64,000 nucleotides of DNA from Anaerotruncus sp. MC2020 (lineage in GTDB: Bacteria; Bacillota; Clostridia; Oscillospirales; Ruminococcaceae), in assembly GCA_000701945.1 (NCBI GenBank), contig KL370840.1:742796-806795 (forward strand), in the 5' to 3' direction. Positions within the stretch are counted from its first letter, which is position 1, and each line of letters begins with the position of its first letter. A program made the position numbers and the translations under genes. Below, in pieces: positions 53,522 to 62,893 of the stretch. The notes beneath the pieces are model-generated. The model made no database searches. It was not told the DNA's origin and saw nothing but the letters and a program-made list of their open reading frames with translations.

Positions 53522-53723
53522 GTCAGCTTGTACGTACAAATTATCCGATGCCCGAATGGTAAAATAGTGACATCGGGCGCATATTGCTCAAACCATTTAT
53601 TGCGGTGGAAAAACCGCTTGTTTTACGGTTTTACGTGCTACAACAGTCAGATATTGCGGAGGGTTTGCTAAATAATTCGACTTGTTAAAAACGTGAATTT
53701 CACAAAAAAATGCTATAAATATT

Positions 53724-53735
53724 CAAATCGTACAC
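53724..53735 (+). promoter_or_regulatory. Shared 12-mer upstream of two dockerin-enzyme genes
   Basis: CAAATCGTACAC lies 20 bases upstream of the -35 box of the GH43/CE1 gene. The same 12 bases lie inside the pectinase promoter spacer (27523-27534). It may be a binding site for a common regulator of plant-fibre genes; this is inference from two sites. Confidence 0.4.
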
Positions 53736-53754
53736 CAATTCTGCGTTTTTTCGG

Positions 53755-53783
53755 TTGTCAAACACGATGAAGAAATGTACAAT
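53755..53783 (+). promoter_or_regulatory. GH43/CE1 gene promoter
   Basis: TTGTCA and TACAAT are separated by 17 bases, about 53 bases before the ATG. Confidence 0.75.
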
Positions 53784-53836
53784 AATATTAATAGAATATT
53801 AACATAAGATAAGAAACGATCTTAGGAGGGTTAATC

Positions 53837-56800
53837 ATGAATGTATTTAAACGTATACTGTCGGGCGCAGTTGTATCAGCTGTAGCCGCGACGTGCGTAG
53901 GTACCGTTATGCCCCAGATAAAGAACGACGTTGTTTCTCTCGAGGCTTCCGCCGCGGGAACCGTAAACAACCCTATCATCTGGGCTGACGTCCCCGACGA
54001 CGACATCATCCGCGTCGGCGATACCTACTACATGGTAAGCACTACCATGTTCTTCAGCCCCGGCGCTCCCATCATGAAGTCCAAGGACCTCGCAAACTGG
54101 GAGATATGCAACTACGTGTTCGATACATACGCTAACGGCGATGTCCAGAATCTCGCCAACGGCAAGCACGACTATTCTCACGGACAGTGGGCAACCAGCC
54201 TCCGCTACAACGAGAAGAAGAAAAAGTTCTACGCCTTCTTCGGAAGCTATGGCTCGGGCAAGTCGTACATCTGCTCCACTGACGATATCGAAAACGGCGA
54301 TTGGTCACGCGTTGAGCTCAACGGTATGTACCACGACGCTTCCATCCTCTTCGATGACGACGGAAGGAACTACCTCGTTTCGGGTGCAGGCGGTACCTGC
54401 AGCATCAAGGAGTTCAACTCCGATATGACAGGCTGGAAGTCGGGCGGACTTGAGAAGCAGCTCTTCAAGACCAACTTCAATAACCTCGCAGGCGAGGGCT
54501 GGCATATCCAGAAAATCAACGGCTGGTACTACATCTTCGGTATCGCATGGCCTTCGGGTCACGGACGTCTCGAGTTCGTGTACCGCTCAAAGAGCCTCAC
54601 AGGCAACTGGGAAAGCAAAACTATCCTTGACTCAGGTCTGGGTACCTACGGAAGCGGATGCGCTCAGGGCGGTATCGTTGATACTCCCGACGGAAAATGG
54701 TACGGTCTCCTGTTCCAGGACCACGGCGCTGTCGGACGTATCCCCGTCCTCGTTCCCGTTAATTGGCAGAATGACTGGCCGATGATGGGCGTTAACGGCA
54801 AGGCTCCGATAACTCTCGACCTCGGCACGAACAAGGGTACTGATGTCGCAGGTGACGACAGCTTCGATTATACTTCCAATGACCTTGCTCTTGAGTGGTC
54901 ATGGAACCACAATCCCGATAACACAGCATGGTCTGTTACTGAGCGTCCCGGCTGGCTCCGTCTCAAGAACAAGCACACTGCTACCCATCTGCTCAACGCC
55001 CGCAATACTCTGACAATGCGTACAGAGGGCCCTGCTTGCAGCAGCTATATCAAGCTCGACACGAAGAATATGAAGCCCGGCGACTATGCTGGTCTTTCAG
55101 CGTTCCAGCTCAAGTACGGCTGTATCGGCGTAAGAGTTGACGACAGCGGAAACAAGAAGATATATATGTCTGTGAATACAGGAAACGATGTTCCGTCATC
55201 ATCCAACAAGATAGTTGCTGAACAGAACCTCAACGGCGACGAGATTTACGTAAAGGTAGATTTCAAGTTCGCTAACATTAACAGCGACGGAAGCTCCTCC
55301 AACAACATAGACAAGGCTAACTTCTACTACTCATACGACGGTCAGAACTGGACCAAGCTCGGTCAGGAACTCTCAATGACCTACGACCTCAAGCTCTTCA
55401 CAGGCTACCGCAGCGGTATCTACAGCTATGCTACAAAGACCACAGGCGGCTATGCTGATATCGACTTCTTTGAGTACGACCGCCAGATGTATAACGGCTG
55501 CGACGGCAGCAAGGTCCTCAGCGGTACTCCCGTTGTTATAGAGCCCGATGAGAACGGCTACTACTTCCACAATACTTTTGAAAACAGCACTGAATCATGG
55601 ACAGGCAGAGGCTCAGCTTCTGTTGAATCCAGCAGCAAGAGCAAGTACGAGGGAAGCAAGGCTCTCTACTGCTCAAGCAGAGCTTCTTCATGGAACGGCG
55701 CTTCACGTACACTCAATAACAAGGCATTCAAGCCCGGCGAGGAGTACAGCTTCAGCGTCGATGTAATGTACGACGAGGGCACCTCCGATTCACAGCTCTT
55801 CTACCTCACTCTCCAGTACACAGACGCGAGCGGCGAGGCTGCTTACGATAAGATAGCCAAGGCTACAGTTTCAAAGGGCGAATGGGTACAGCTCGCCAAT
55901 ACGAACTACAAGATGCCCGAGGGCTCAGGCTACCAGTTCTACGTTGAGACAGACGACGGAACAGACAGCTTCTACCTCGACGAGGCTATCGGCGGCGTTG
56001 CAGGCACAAAGATTGACGGTCCCGCGCCTGTGACTACCACTACTACAACTACCACAACGACTACCACAACAACTACTACAACCACAGCTACAACAACCGC
56101 TGAAACTACAACAGCTAAGCCGTCAGATACACTTTACGGCGACGCTAACAAGGACGGCAAGGTTTCCGTTGCGGACGCAGTTGCTATCCTCCAGTATGTT
56201 GCTAACAAGGATAAGTTCAACCTCGATGCACAGGCTCTCGACAACGCTGACGTATACAACAGAGGCGACGGCGTAACAGCAAGAGATGCTCTGTCCATCC
56301 AGAGACTTGACGCTGCTATCATCAGCAAGCTCCCCGAGAGCATCATGGAAGGCGGCGATGTAACTACCAAGACTCCCGAGACAACTACAGCGGAAGCTAA
56401 CACAACTTCCACTACAACAACTACTACCACTACTACATCAACTACAACAGCTCCCGCTCCCACAATAAACACCAAGACAGAGTCCTTCGAGTCTGGCAAC
56501 GGCAGCTGGGAAGGCAGAGGCGGCGCTTCCGTCTCCTCCGAGAAGAACCACTACTACTCGGGCAATAACTCAGTCAAGGTATCGGGCAGAACAGCTGCTT
56601 GGAACGGTATCAGCTACACGCTCGGAAGCGATTTCGAGGCTGGCAATACCTACAGCTTCTCCGCAGCAGTTATGCAGCCCACAGACTCCGCACAGGAGAT
56701 AAAGCTCCAGCTCCAGTATACAGACGCTTCCGGCGAGACTGCATACGACAACATCGCTAAGGCTGATGCCAAGAGCAAGGAGTGGACAAAGCTCGAGAAT

Positions 56801-57781
56801 TCGGCTTACACTATCCCCGAGGGCGCTACAGACCTCGTATTCTACATCGAATCCACTGACGGCACATTCGCATTCTACGTTGACGATGTACAGTTCGCAT
56901 CCAAGGGCGTGACCTCCAAGGTAACGACAGGCGGCGGCAAAGTCGGCGAATTCAACACTTTCGACTACGACCCTGCTGTTCAGTATCACGAACCGAACAG
57001 ACCGAACGAGAACTACCTCGATCCTATTTCTGAGGCAGGTAAGATAACCAAGGAAACATATTCCGGTATCAGAGGAACAAAGAGCCTCAACGTTTATACT
57101 CCTTACGGCTACGATCCTTCCAAGAAGTACAACATCTTCTACCTTATGCACGGCGGAAGCGAGCACGAGAATTCAGCTCTCATTGACTCAAAGGTCGGTA
57201 ATATCCTCGACCATATGATAAAGAACGGCGAACTCGAACCCCTCATCGTTGTTGCACCTACATTCAACGGTTCAGGAAGCTCAGCTGAGAATTTCTATGA
57301 AGAATTCCGTGCAAGCGTTGTTCCTTTCGTTGAAGGCAAATACTCCACATATGCCAATTCTACATCTGAAGCTGACCTCAAGGCTTCAAGAATGCACCGT
57401 GCATTCGGCGGCTTCTCGATGGGCGGCGGTACAACTTGGAAAGTAGCAAACAACTGCATGGACATCGTAGGCTACTTCATGCCTCTGTCTGGTCACAACT
57501 GGGACGGCGTTTCAGGTCTCACAAAGGAGATAGATAAACTCGGCTTCACTCCCAGAGATTACTTCATCTTCGCGTGCACAGGCTCGGAGGATATAGCACA
57601 CGGAAATATGGTTCCCCAGATGAACGCTATGAAGAGCGATACAAAGCACTTCGTTTACACAAGCGACTTCTCAAAGGGCAACTTCTACTTCCTCGATGCC
57701 CCCGGAAAAACACACTGGTGGGGCGTTGTAAGATGGTACGTCTATGACGCACTCCCCTATTTCTTCCACGAGAATCAGTAA
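53837..57781 (+). CDS. Modular GH43-CBM22-dockerin-CBM22-CE1 xylanolytic enzyme
   Basis: A secreted 1314-aa enzyme. Order: signal peptide (about 1-41), GH43 (about 45-320; base Asp in VPDDDIIRVGD, Asp in YHDASILFDDDGR, Glu in GEGWHIQKING), GH43-associated beta-sandwich (about 345-550), CBM22 (about 575-715), Thr linker (about 733-760), dockerin (about 765-832; LYGDANKDGKVSVADAVAIL, then DGVTARDALSIQRLD), second Thr linker, second CBM22 (about 880-1025) and CE1 feruloyl/acetyl esterase (about 1050-1305; LMHGGSEHE, nucleophile Ser in GGFSMGGG). It should remove arabinose or xylose and ester groups from xylan. AGGAGG precedes the ATG. Confidence 0.95.
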   Translation: MNVFKRILSGAVVSAVAATCVGTVMPQIKNDVVSLEASAAGTVNNPIIWADVPDDDIIRVGDTYYMVSTTMFFSPGAPIMKSKDLANWEICNYVFDTYANGDVQNLANGKHDYSHGQWATSLRYNEKKKKFYAFFGSYGSGKSYICSTDDIENGDWSRVELNGMYHDASILFDDDGRNYLVSGAGGTCSIKEFNSDMTGWKSGGLEKQLFKTNFNNLAGEGWHIQKINGWYYIFGIAWPSGHGRLEFVYRSKSLTGNWESKTILDSGLGTYGSGCAQGGIVDTPDGKWYGLLFQDHGAVGRIPVLVPVNWQNDWPMMGVNGKAPITLDLGTNKGTDVAGDDSFDYTSNDLALEWSWNHNPDNTAWSVTERPGWLRLKNKHTATHLLNARNTLTMRTEGPACSSYIKLDTKNMKPGDYAGLSAFQLKYGCIGVRVDDSGNKKIYMSVNTGNDVPSSSNKIVAEQNLNGDEIYVKVDFKFANINSDGSSSNNIDKANFYYSYDGQNWTKLGQELSMTYDLKLFTGYRSGIYSYATKTTGGYADIDFFEYDRQMYNGCDGSKVLSGTPVVIEPDENGYYFHNTFENSTESWTGRGSASVESSSKSKYEGSKALYCSSRASSWNGASRTLNNKAFKPGEEYSFSVDVMYDEGTSDSQLFYLTLQYTDASGEAAYDKIAKATVSKGEWVQLANTNYKMPEGSGYQFYVETDDGTDSFYLDEAIGGVAGTKIDGPAPVTTTTTTTTTTTTTTTTTTATTTAETTTAKPSDTLYGDANKDGKVSVADAVAILQYVANKDKFNLDAQALDNADVYNRGDGVTARDALSIQRLDAAIISKLPESIMEGGDVTTKTPETTTAEANTTSTTTTTTTTTSTTTAPAPTINTKTESFESGNGSWEGRGGASVSSEKNHYYSGNNSVKVSGRTAAWNGISYTLGSDFEAGNTYSFSAAVMQPTDSAQEIKLQLQYTDASGETAYDNIAKADAKSKEWTKLENSAYTIPEGATDLVFYIESTDGTFAFYVDDVQFASKGVTSKVTTGGGKVGEFNTFDYDPAVQYHEPNRPNENYLDPISEAGKITKETYSGIRGTKSLNVYTPYGYDPSKKYNIFYLMHGGSEHENSALIDSKVGNILDHMIKNGELEPLIVVAPTFNGSGSSAENFYEEFRASVVPFVEGKYSTYANSTSEADLKASRMHRAFGGFSMGGGTTWKVANNCMDIVGYFMPLSGHNWDGVSGLTKEIDKLGFTPRDYFIFACTGSEDIAHGNMVPQMNAMKSDTKHFVYTSDFSKGNFYFLDAPGKTHWWGVVRWYVYDALPYFFHENQ

Positions 57782-57800
57782 ATACGATTTAACCTCTCCC

Positions 57801-57832
57801 AAGGGACGTTCTTCGGAACGTCCCTTATTTTT
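57801..57832 (+). terminator. GH43/CE1 terminator
   Basis: A perfect stem AAGGGACGTTC with loop TTCG, followed by ATTTTTG. Confidence 0.9.
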
Positions 57833-57848
57833 GTGCTCAATGAAAAGC

Positions 57849-57945
57849 CCCCTCTATAAGGGGTGCAAAAAAGGCATTTTTGCAATGGAAAACCGTTGAT
57901 TATTGAAAAAGTTTTTAGAACTTTGTATGAGTGCACAAATCAGGA
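57849..57945. repeat. Intergenic repeat shared with 31091, copy 2
   Basis: Copy of the 31091-31190 element, beginning CCCCTCTATAAGGGGTGC and including GGAAAACCGTTGATTATTGAAAA. It lies after the GH43/CE1 terminator. Confidence 0.8.
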
Positions 57946-57976
57946 GGTTAATAATTGGGCCAATCAAACAATAATG

Positions 57977-58042
57977 TGTAGGGGCTGATGCCCACATCAG
58001 CCCAAAACAAAAGAGCGGGGCGATGCAGGCATCGCCCCTACG
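57977..58042. repeat. GTAGGGGC intergenic palindrome
   Basis: GTAGGGGC at the left pairs with GCCCCTAC at the right; inside lie GGCTGATG/CATCAGCC and GGGCGATG/CATCGCCC hairpins. It resembles elements at 22421, 27440 and 32690. The 390-base gap between the GH43/CE1 gene and the subtilase gene holds this, the 57849 repeat, the terminator and a promoter. Confidence 0.7.
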
Positions 58043-58112
58043 GCAGTTTAACTGTATGGGCAAACTATTGTCTGCCCGCTCCCAAAACGGACTGCCTGAG
58101 CAAAGGAAGCCC

Positions 58113-58141
58113 TTGCTATTTCACGCCGATTGTGCTATTAT
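58113..58141 (+). promoter_or_regulatory. Subtilase gene promoter
   Basis: TTGCTA and TATTAT are separated by 17 bases, about 33 bases before the ATG. Confidence 0.65.
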
Positions 58142-58174
58142 TATAGTATCATTTGACATAAGGGGTGGTCATTC

Positions 58175-61100
58175 ATGAAACACAGCATCACACGCACTCT
58201 TCTTTCCGCAGCAGCTGCGGCAGCTCTGTGCTGCTCGCTCAGCATAAACACAGTTCAGGCTCTTGCAGAGGAGCTCGCTCCGTCTGCCGTCAGCTATGAT
58301 GACAGCGAGCTCGGCGACTTCATCGTCAGGCTCGCGGGCGACGCTGTACTCGCTGCGCCCGAGGCAAGCGGACAGGGTGCCGACTACATCGACACTGACG
58401 CAGCACAATCCGCCGAGGACAGCCTCCGCTCCGCACAGGACAGGGTCGCGAAGCGTATTCGCAGGCTCTATCCCGAGTTCGAGATAAAACGCCGCTTCAC
58501 CCTCACTGCCAACGGCTTCTCATGCAGACTGCCCGAGAGCATCATCCCCGATATTAAGGCTGACCCGCTCGTTGAGGAGGTCTCCCCCGTCAGGACGGAC
58601 TTCATGTCCGAGCCGCAGCTCGCCACAGCGCGTGAGCTCGGCGGTATCACCGACTTCTGCAATAACACCGACTGCACGGGCGAGGGCGAGGTCATCGCCG
58701 TGATTGATACGGAATTTGACGTCACGCACGATATGTTCGCCGCTATGGAAGGCAAAGAAGCGCGTATCACCAAGGACGACGTCTTCGCGATAAGCAGAAA
58801 GGCGGGCTTCTCGTCCAAGCTGAGCTCCGACAAGGTCTACCTCAGCAACAAGGTGCCCTTTGCATATGACTACAGCGACGACACGCCCTATACCCTCAAC
58901 GACAACAGCCGCTACCACGGCACACACGTCAGCGGTATCGCTGCGGGCAACCGCTTCACCACCTCCGACGGCAAGGAGATATCGGGAGTTGCTCCCGACG
59001 CACAGCTCCTCATGATGAAGGTATACGGCTTCAGCGGCAGTACTTCCGCGATATCCGTCTCCGACGAGGCTATCGCCGCCGCTATCGAGGACGCTGTCAA
59101 ACTCAAGGCTGACGTGATAAATATGAGCTTCGGACGCGTGTATGAATACTATGACTCCCTCTTCTACGCCGACGCTATCGCTGCCGCAGAAAATGCGGGA
59201 GTTACTCTGTGCGCGTCTGCGGGCAACAACGCCAACGACCGCCTCGGACGCGGCAGGCTCATCTCCACCGAGGACATCGACACGGGCAATATCAGCGAGC
59301 CCTCAATTTTCCCGCAGGTGCTCTCGGTAGCGTCCGCGGACAATACCGTCTCTGTTACGACTCAGCTCATCGCGGGCGAGCTAACGCTCGGCTACTGCGA
59401 GTGCGGAGGCAAATACTGCTACGAGAAGCTCAATAAGATGAATTATCCCCTCGTCTTTATTGACTCCTACGACCTCTTTCAGCTGACTGCTTCAAAGGTC
59501 AGCGGCAAGATAGTCGCCTTTTCGGGAAGCTCCGAACAGTACCCCTACCTCGATGAGACGTGCAGCAACTACGGCGCGGCAGGTCTTATCATAGCGGACG
59601 ACTCCACCGCGGACAAGTTCGAGGACTACCTCTACACGACCGAGCTTCCGCTCGCAGCTGTCACGGAGGCGGACTTCGCAAGACTGCGCGAGAGCGGAGC
59701 TGAGACGGCGACCTTCACAAGCGAGACTGCTCCCGACAAGCACAGCGGCACGATAAGCGGATTCAGCTCCTACGGCGTGGGTACGAACCTCGACCTCAAG
59801 CCCGAAATAATGGGCATAGGCGGCAACGTGCTCTCCGCTAACTACAATAACACGCTGTCCCGTATGTCGGGCACGTCAATGGCTTCGCCGTATGTCACGG
59901 GCTGTGTGGCTCTATGCGACCAGATGCTGAAAAAGCAGGGCGTGGAGCTCACAGGCGCCGAGAGACCGCAGAGGATAAAGAATATCCTCATGAACTCCGC
60001 TGTTCCCTACTCCGACGACGGTGTAATAATCAGCCCGAGACGTCAGGGCGCGGGCCTTGCCGCGCTCGACAAGGCTGCGAACGACAAGGTCATCATGACG
60101 GGCAGCTCGGGAAAGGCGGATATCGAGCTCCGCGACGGTGTCGACGATTCATTCTCCTTCGAGCTCAATATCTCCAACATCAGCGATGAGGACGTCACCT
60201 TCCCCTACTCCGATATCTCGCTCATCACCGACGGCTATTACTGCGACAAGAGCTCCAGAAAGAACTACATATCAGGGCAGACGTTTCTGCCCTCCGAGAA
60301 CGACCTCGGCAGTGATATCACCGTACCTGCGGGCAAGACCGTAACCAAGACCATCACCGTGGAGCTCGACTCCGAGCAGACTGCGGAGCTCGACAAGGTG
60401 TTCACGAACGGCTTCTTCGTCGAGGGCTATGTGACCCTCCACGGAGCCGCGAACTGCTGCGATATCTCAGTGCCGCTCCTCGGCTTCCGCGGCGACTGGT
60501 GCAGCGTGCCGGTACTCGACCTTGACAGGTTCCCGCTGCTCCCGAAGGCAACCATAGGCGTCAACGAGCTCCGAACCGATATCAGCTTCGCAAAGGCTGC
60601 GGCTATGATAAGAGACATCGTCGCGGACGACCTCTACCTCCTCTCGCTCGACCCCGACTGCCCCGAGGACTTTCCTAAGACTGCCGAGTTCATGTTCAAT
60701 GCCCAGCAGAAGGAGGAGTTTCTGAACCTGCGCGACGGCGTCAGCTACTTCTCGCCGAACAAAAACGTTTTCGGCGACTACTTCGGCTGCTACTATGTGC
60801 CTGTGCGCGAGGCGGTGTTCTCCGACCTCGAGCTCTATGACGCCGAAGGCAAGCTCCTCTATGATTCGCCGAAGGAGCAGCTCAACAGCTTCAAGACGCA
60901 GCTCGCTCTCCTGCCGTATGAGACGTATGACCTCCCCGACGGCAGATACACAAGCAAGCTCAACGCGTACATAGAGTACGGCGCGGGCAAGGAAAAGACA
61001 CAGACCTACCCTCTCGAGCTCGCGATAGACAGGGAAGCTCCCGAAGTTGAATACGAAATTATCGAAAAGGACGGCAGGAAGCTCCTTGAGCTGACTGCGA

Positions 61101-62893
61101 CCGATACTGCGCTCGACGGCGTATTCATCATGGGTCTGAAGGCAGAGGAGGAATCCTCCGAAAGCAAGGCGAGCTTCAACGCGCTCGCTATCGCGCAGAG
61201 GACGCTCAGCTATGACCCCTTCCTTGATTCGGCTTACCTCGAGACCGACCAGAGGATTTTCAGCGGCTATCTGCACGCGGATACTGACTCGCTGTCCGAT
61301 ATCCAGACAGTCCTCACGGGTCTCGTCAAGCCCAAGAATTACTACAACTACTGCGATATTATCCCCGCAGTCCCCGATAAAAACGGCGTCTTCTCGCTGA
61401 TGTACGATGTCACGGACTTCAGCGAGTACAGCGTATGCGTGCTCGACCGCGCGCTCAATGAGTTTGACATCGAGACGGGCAGCAATATCCCCGAAGAATT
61501 CAAGACGGGCATATGGAAGCTCACGACTCCGTACAATGAGGAGTATTATGAGTTCAGAGGCGACGGCACCCTCACTTTGAAGGACATTCATGACAGATGC
61601 GAATACAACGGTAAATATGTCCTCGACGGCGAGCGCTTCGCCTACTCGGTGAACGAAAACTCTAAGACCGAGACTATCATAAAATGGACTGACTCTGAAC
61701 ACGCTGTCTTGCAGTACAAGGACTCGGCTCTCACAGGAACGCTCACATTCATAAGCAGCAATGAGCTGTCGAACTTTGAATTCTACACCGACCCCGAGCT
61801 CATGCAGCTCGCGCGGCTGTACTACTATTTCGAGCACGGTGTCATGCCGACGTGGGTAAATGTCGATTACAGCATCGCCGACAGCTCTGTTTCGCTCTCC
61901 GTCATGCTCACCACCGAATCCGAAGGCGAAAAGGTGCTCGACGTGTATACGGTCAGCCGCGAGATCGCCGAAGGTGTCGACATAACGGGCGAGTACGTAT
62001 GGCTCGTCTCGGCTTCGCGCTTTGAGACAGGCTGCGTGTGGAGCAGCTATACTCCCACGAATGACTACGGTATGGTGCGCGCTTTCGTGTTCAACAACGT
62101 CACCGTGGAAGAGGGCAGCGGCGTGTTTGCGTATCAGGCGGACGGTATCGAGCAGGAGTTCGACTGCCAGTTCAAAGGCGATATGGTCATGTTCTCCTTC
62201 AACTCCTACGATGATACGTCTGAACCCGTCAGGTCAGCCCGAATAAAGTTCTACAGCCCCGATAATATCACTCTCGAGTGGGACAACGGCTTCGAGGAGA
62301 TGTTCTACTGCCACCGCGATATCACCTCGATAAGCGAGCTCGGCTATATGACAAATGACAAAATCGCCGAGCTCTCGCGGGAGCTCTATATAAAAACGAC
62401 GGATATCGTGCCCGATGACGTGCGTGTGAGATACAACGGCGTTGAGGAAATGGTCGCCGTGGATATAATCGTGAAGGACGCGAACGGCATAGAGCAAGTC
62501 GTGGATGAATACCTAATCGACGTCGTACATGGCACGGGATTCACTCCCGACGGAAAGCCCGTGAATATCGTGCTCGGCTATTACGGAACGCCGATGTTCG
62601 GCGATGTCAACGCTGACAAAAAGGTCGACGCCAAGGACGCCTCGCTGATACTTGTCCACTATGCGCAGATATCAACAGGCTCGGATGGCTGCTTAGACTA
62701 CAATCAGAGCGAGGCAGCGAACATTAACCTCGATGATATGATAGACGCAAATGACGCCTCGCTGATACTCGAGTATTACTCGTTCGTCTCGTCGGGCGGA
62801 GACGTTGACGATATGAACGATTTCCTCCGCATGAAAAATATGAACACTTTTGACAACTATTACGGAAAGGAAGCATACTCTTGCAAAGCGTGA
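58175..62893 (+). CDS. Dockerin-bearing subtilisin-like serine protease
   Basis: A 1572-aa exported S8 protease of the lactocepin/C5a-peptidase style. Order: signal peptide (about 1-31), propeptide, catalytic domain with Asp in VIAVIDTEFD (about residue 178), His in YHGTHVSGIAAG (about 248) and Ser in SGTSMASPYVTG (about 567), a PA domain inserted at about 395-515, Fn3-like and several beta-rich modules, and a C-terminal dockerin (about 1474-1540; MFGDVNADKKVDAKDASLIL, then DMIDANDASLILEYY). AAGGGG precedes the ATG. The target could be plant cell wall proteins, cellulosome components or host proteins; the sequence does not tell. Confidence 0.94.
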   Translation: MKHSITRTLLSAAAAAALCCSLSINTVQALAEELAPSAVSYDDSELGDFIVRLAGDAVLAAPEASGQGADYIDTDAAQSAEDSLRSAQDRVAKRIRRLYPEFEIKRRFTLTANGFSCRLPESIIPDIKADPLVEEVSPVRTDFMSEPQLATARELGGITDFCNNTDCTGEGEVIAVIDTEFDVTHDMFAAMEGKEARITKDDVFAISRKAGFSSKLSSDKVYLSNKVPFAYDYSDDTPYTLNDNSRYHGTHVSGIAAGNRFTTSDGKEISGVAPDAQLLMMKVYGFSGSTSAISVSDEAIAAAIEDAVKLKADVINMSFGRVYEYYDSLFYADAIAAAENAGVTLCASAGNNANDRLGRGRLISTEDIDTGNISEPSIFPQVLSVASADNTVSVTTQLIAGELTLGYCECGGKYCYEKLNKMNYPLVFIDSYDLFQLTASKVSGKIVAFSGSSEQYPYLDETCSNYGAAGLIIADDSTADKFEDYLYTTELPLAAVTEADFARLRESGAETATFTSETAPDKHSGTISGFSSYGVGTNLDLKPEIMGIGGNVLSANYNNTLSRMSGTSMASPYVTGCVALCDQMLKKQGVELTGAERPQRIKNILMNSAVPYSDDGVIISPRRQGAGLAALDKAANDKVIMTGSSGKADIELRDGVDDSFSFELNISNISDEDVTFPYSDISLITDGYYCDKSSRKNYISGQTFLPSENDLGSDITVPAGKTVTKTITVELDSEQTAELDKVFTNGFFVEGYVTLHGAANCCDISVPLLGFRGDWCSVPVLDLDRFPLLPKATIGVNELRTDISFAKAAAMIRDIVADDLYLLSLDPDCPEDFPKTAEFMFNAQQKEEFLNLRDGVSYFSPNKNVFGDYFGCYYVPVREAVFSDLELYDAEGKLLYDSPKEQLNSFKTQLALLPYETYDLPDGRYTSKLNAYIEYGAGKEKTQTYPLELAIDREAPEVEYEIIEKDGRKLLELTATDTALDGVFIMGLKAEEESSESKASFNALAIAQRTLSYDPFLDSAYLETDQRIFSGYLHADTDSLSDIQTVLTGLVKPKNYYNYCDIIPAVPDKNGVFSLMYDVTDFSEYSVCVLDRALNEFDIETGSNIPEEFKTGIWKLTTPYNEEYYEFRGDGTLTLKDIHDRCEYNGKYVLDGERFAYSVNENSKTETIIKWTDSEHAVLQYKDSALTGTLTFISSNELSNFEFYTDPELMQLARLYYYFEHGVMPTWVNVDYSIADSSVSLSVMLTTESEGEKVLDVYTVSREIAEGVDITGEYVWLVSASRFETGCVWSSYTPTNDYGMVRAFVFNNVTVEEGSGVFAYQADGIEQEFDCQFKGDMVMFSFNSYDDTSEPVRSARIKFYSPDNITLEWDNGFEEMFYCHRDITSISELGYMTNDKIAELSRELYIKTTDIVPDDVRVRYNGVEEMVAVDIIVKDANGIEQVVDEYLIDVVHGTGFTPDGKPVNIVLGYYGTPMFGDVNADKKVDAKDASLILVHYAQISTGSDGCLDYNQSEAANINLDDMIDANDASLILEYYSFVSSGGDVDDMNDFLRMKNMNTFDNYYGKEAYSCKA

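Noticed and set aside
56030..56115. Short ACT/ACA repeats in the GH43/CE1 gene
   Set aside because: In-frame Thr linker before the dockerin, not a genetic repeat array.
60467..61837. 456-codon open frame antisense to the subtilase
   Set aside because: Antisense shadow of a long GC-rich gene; no ribosome site and no recognisable motif.
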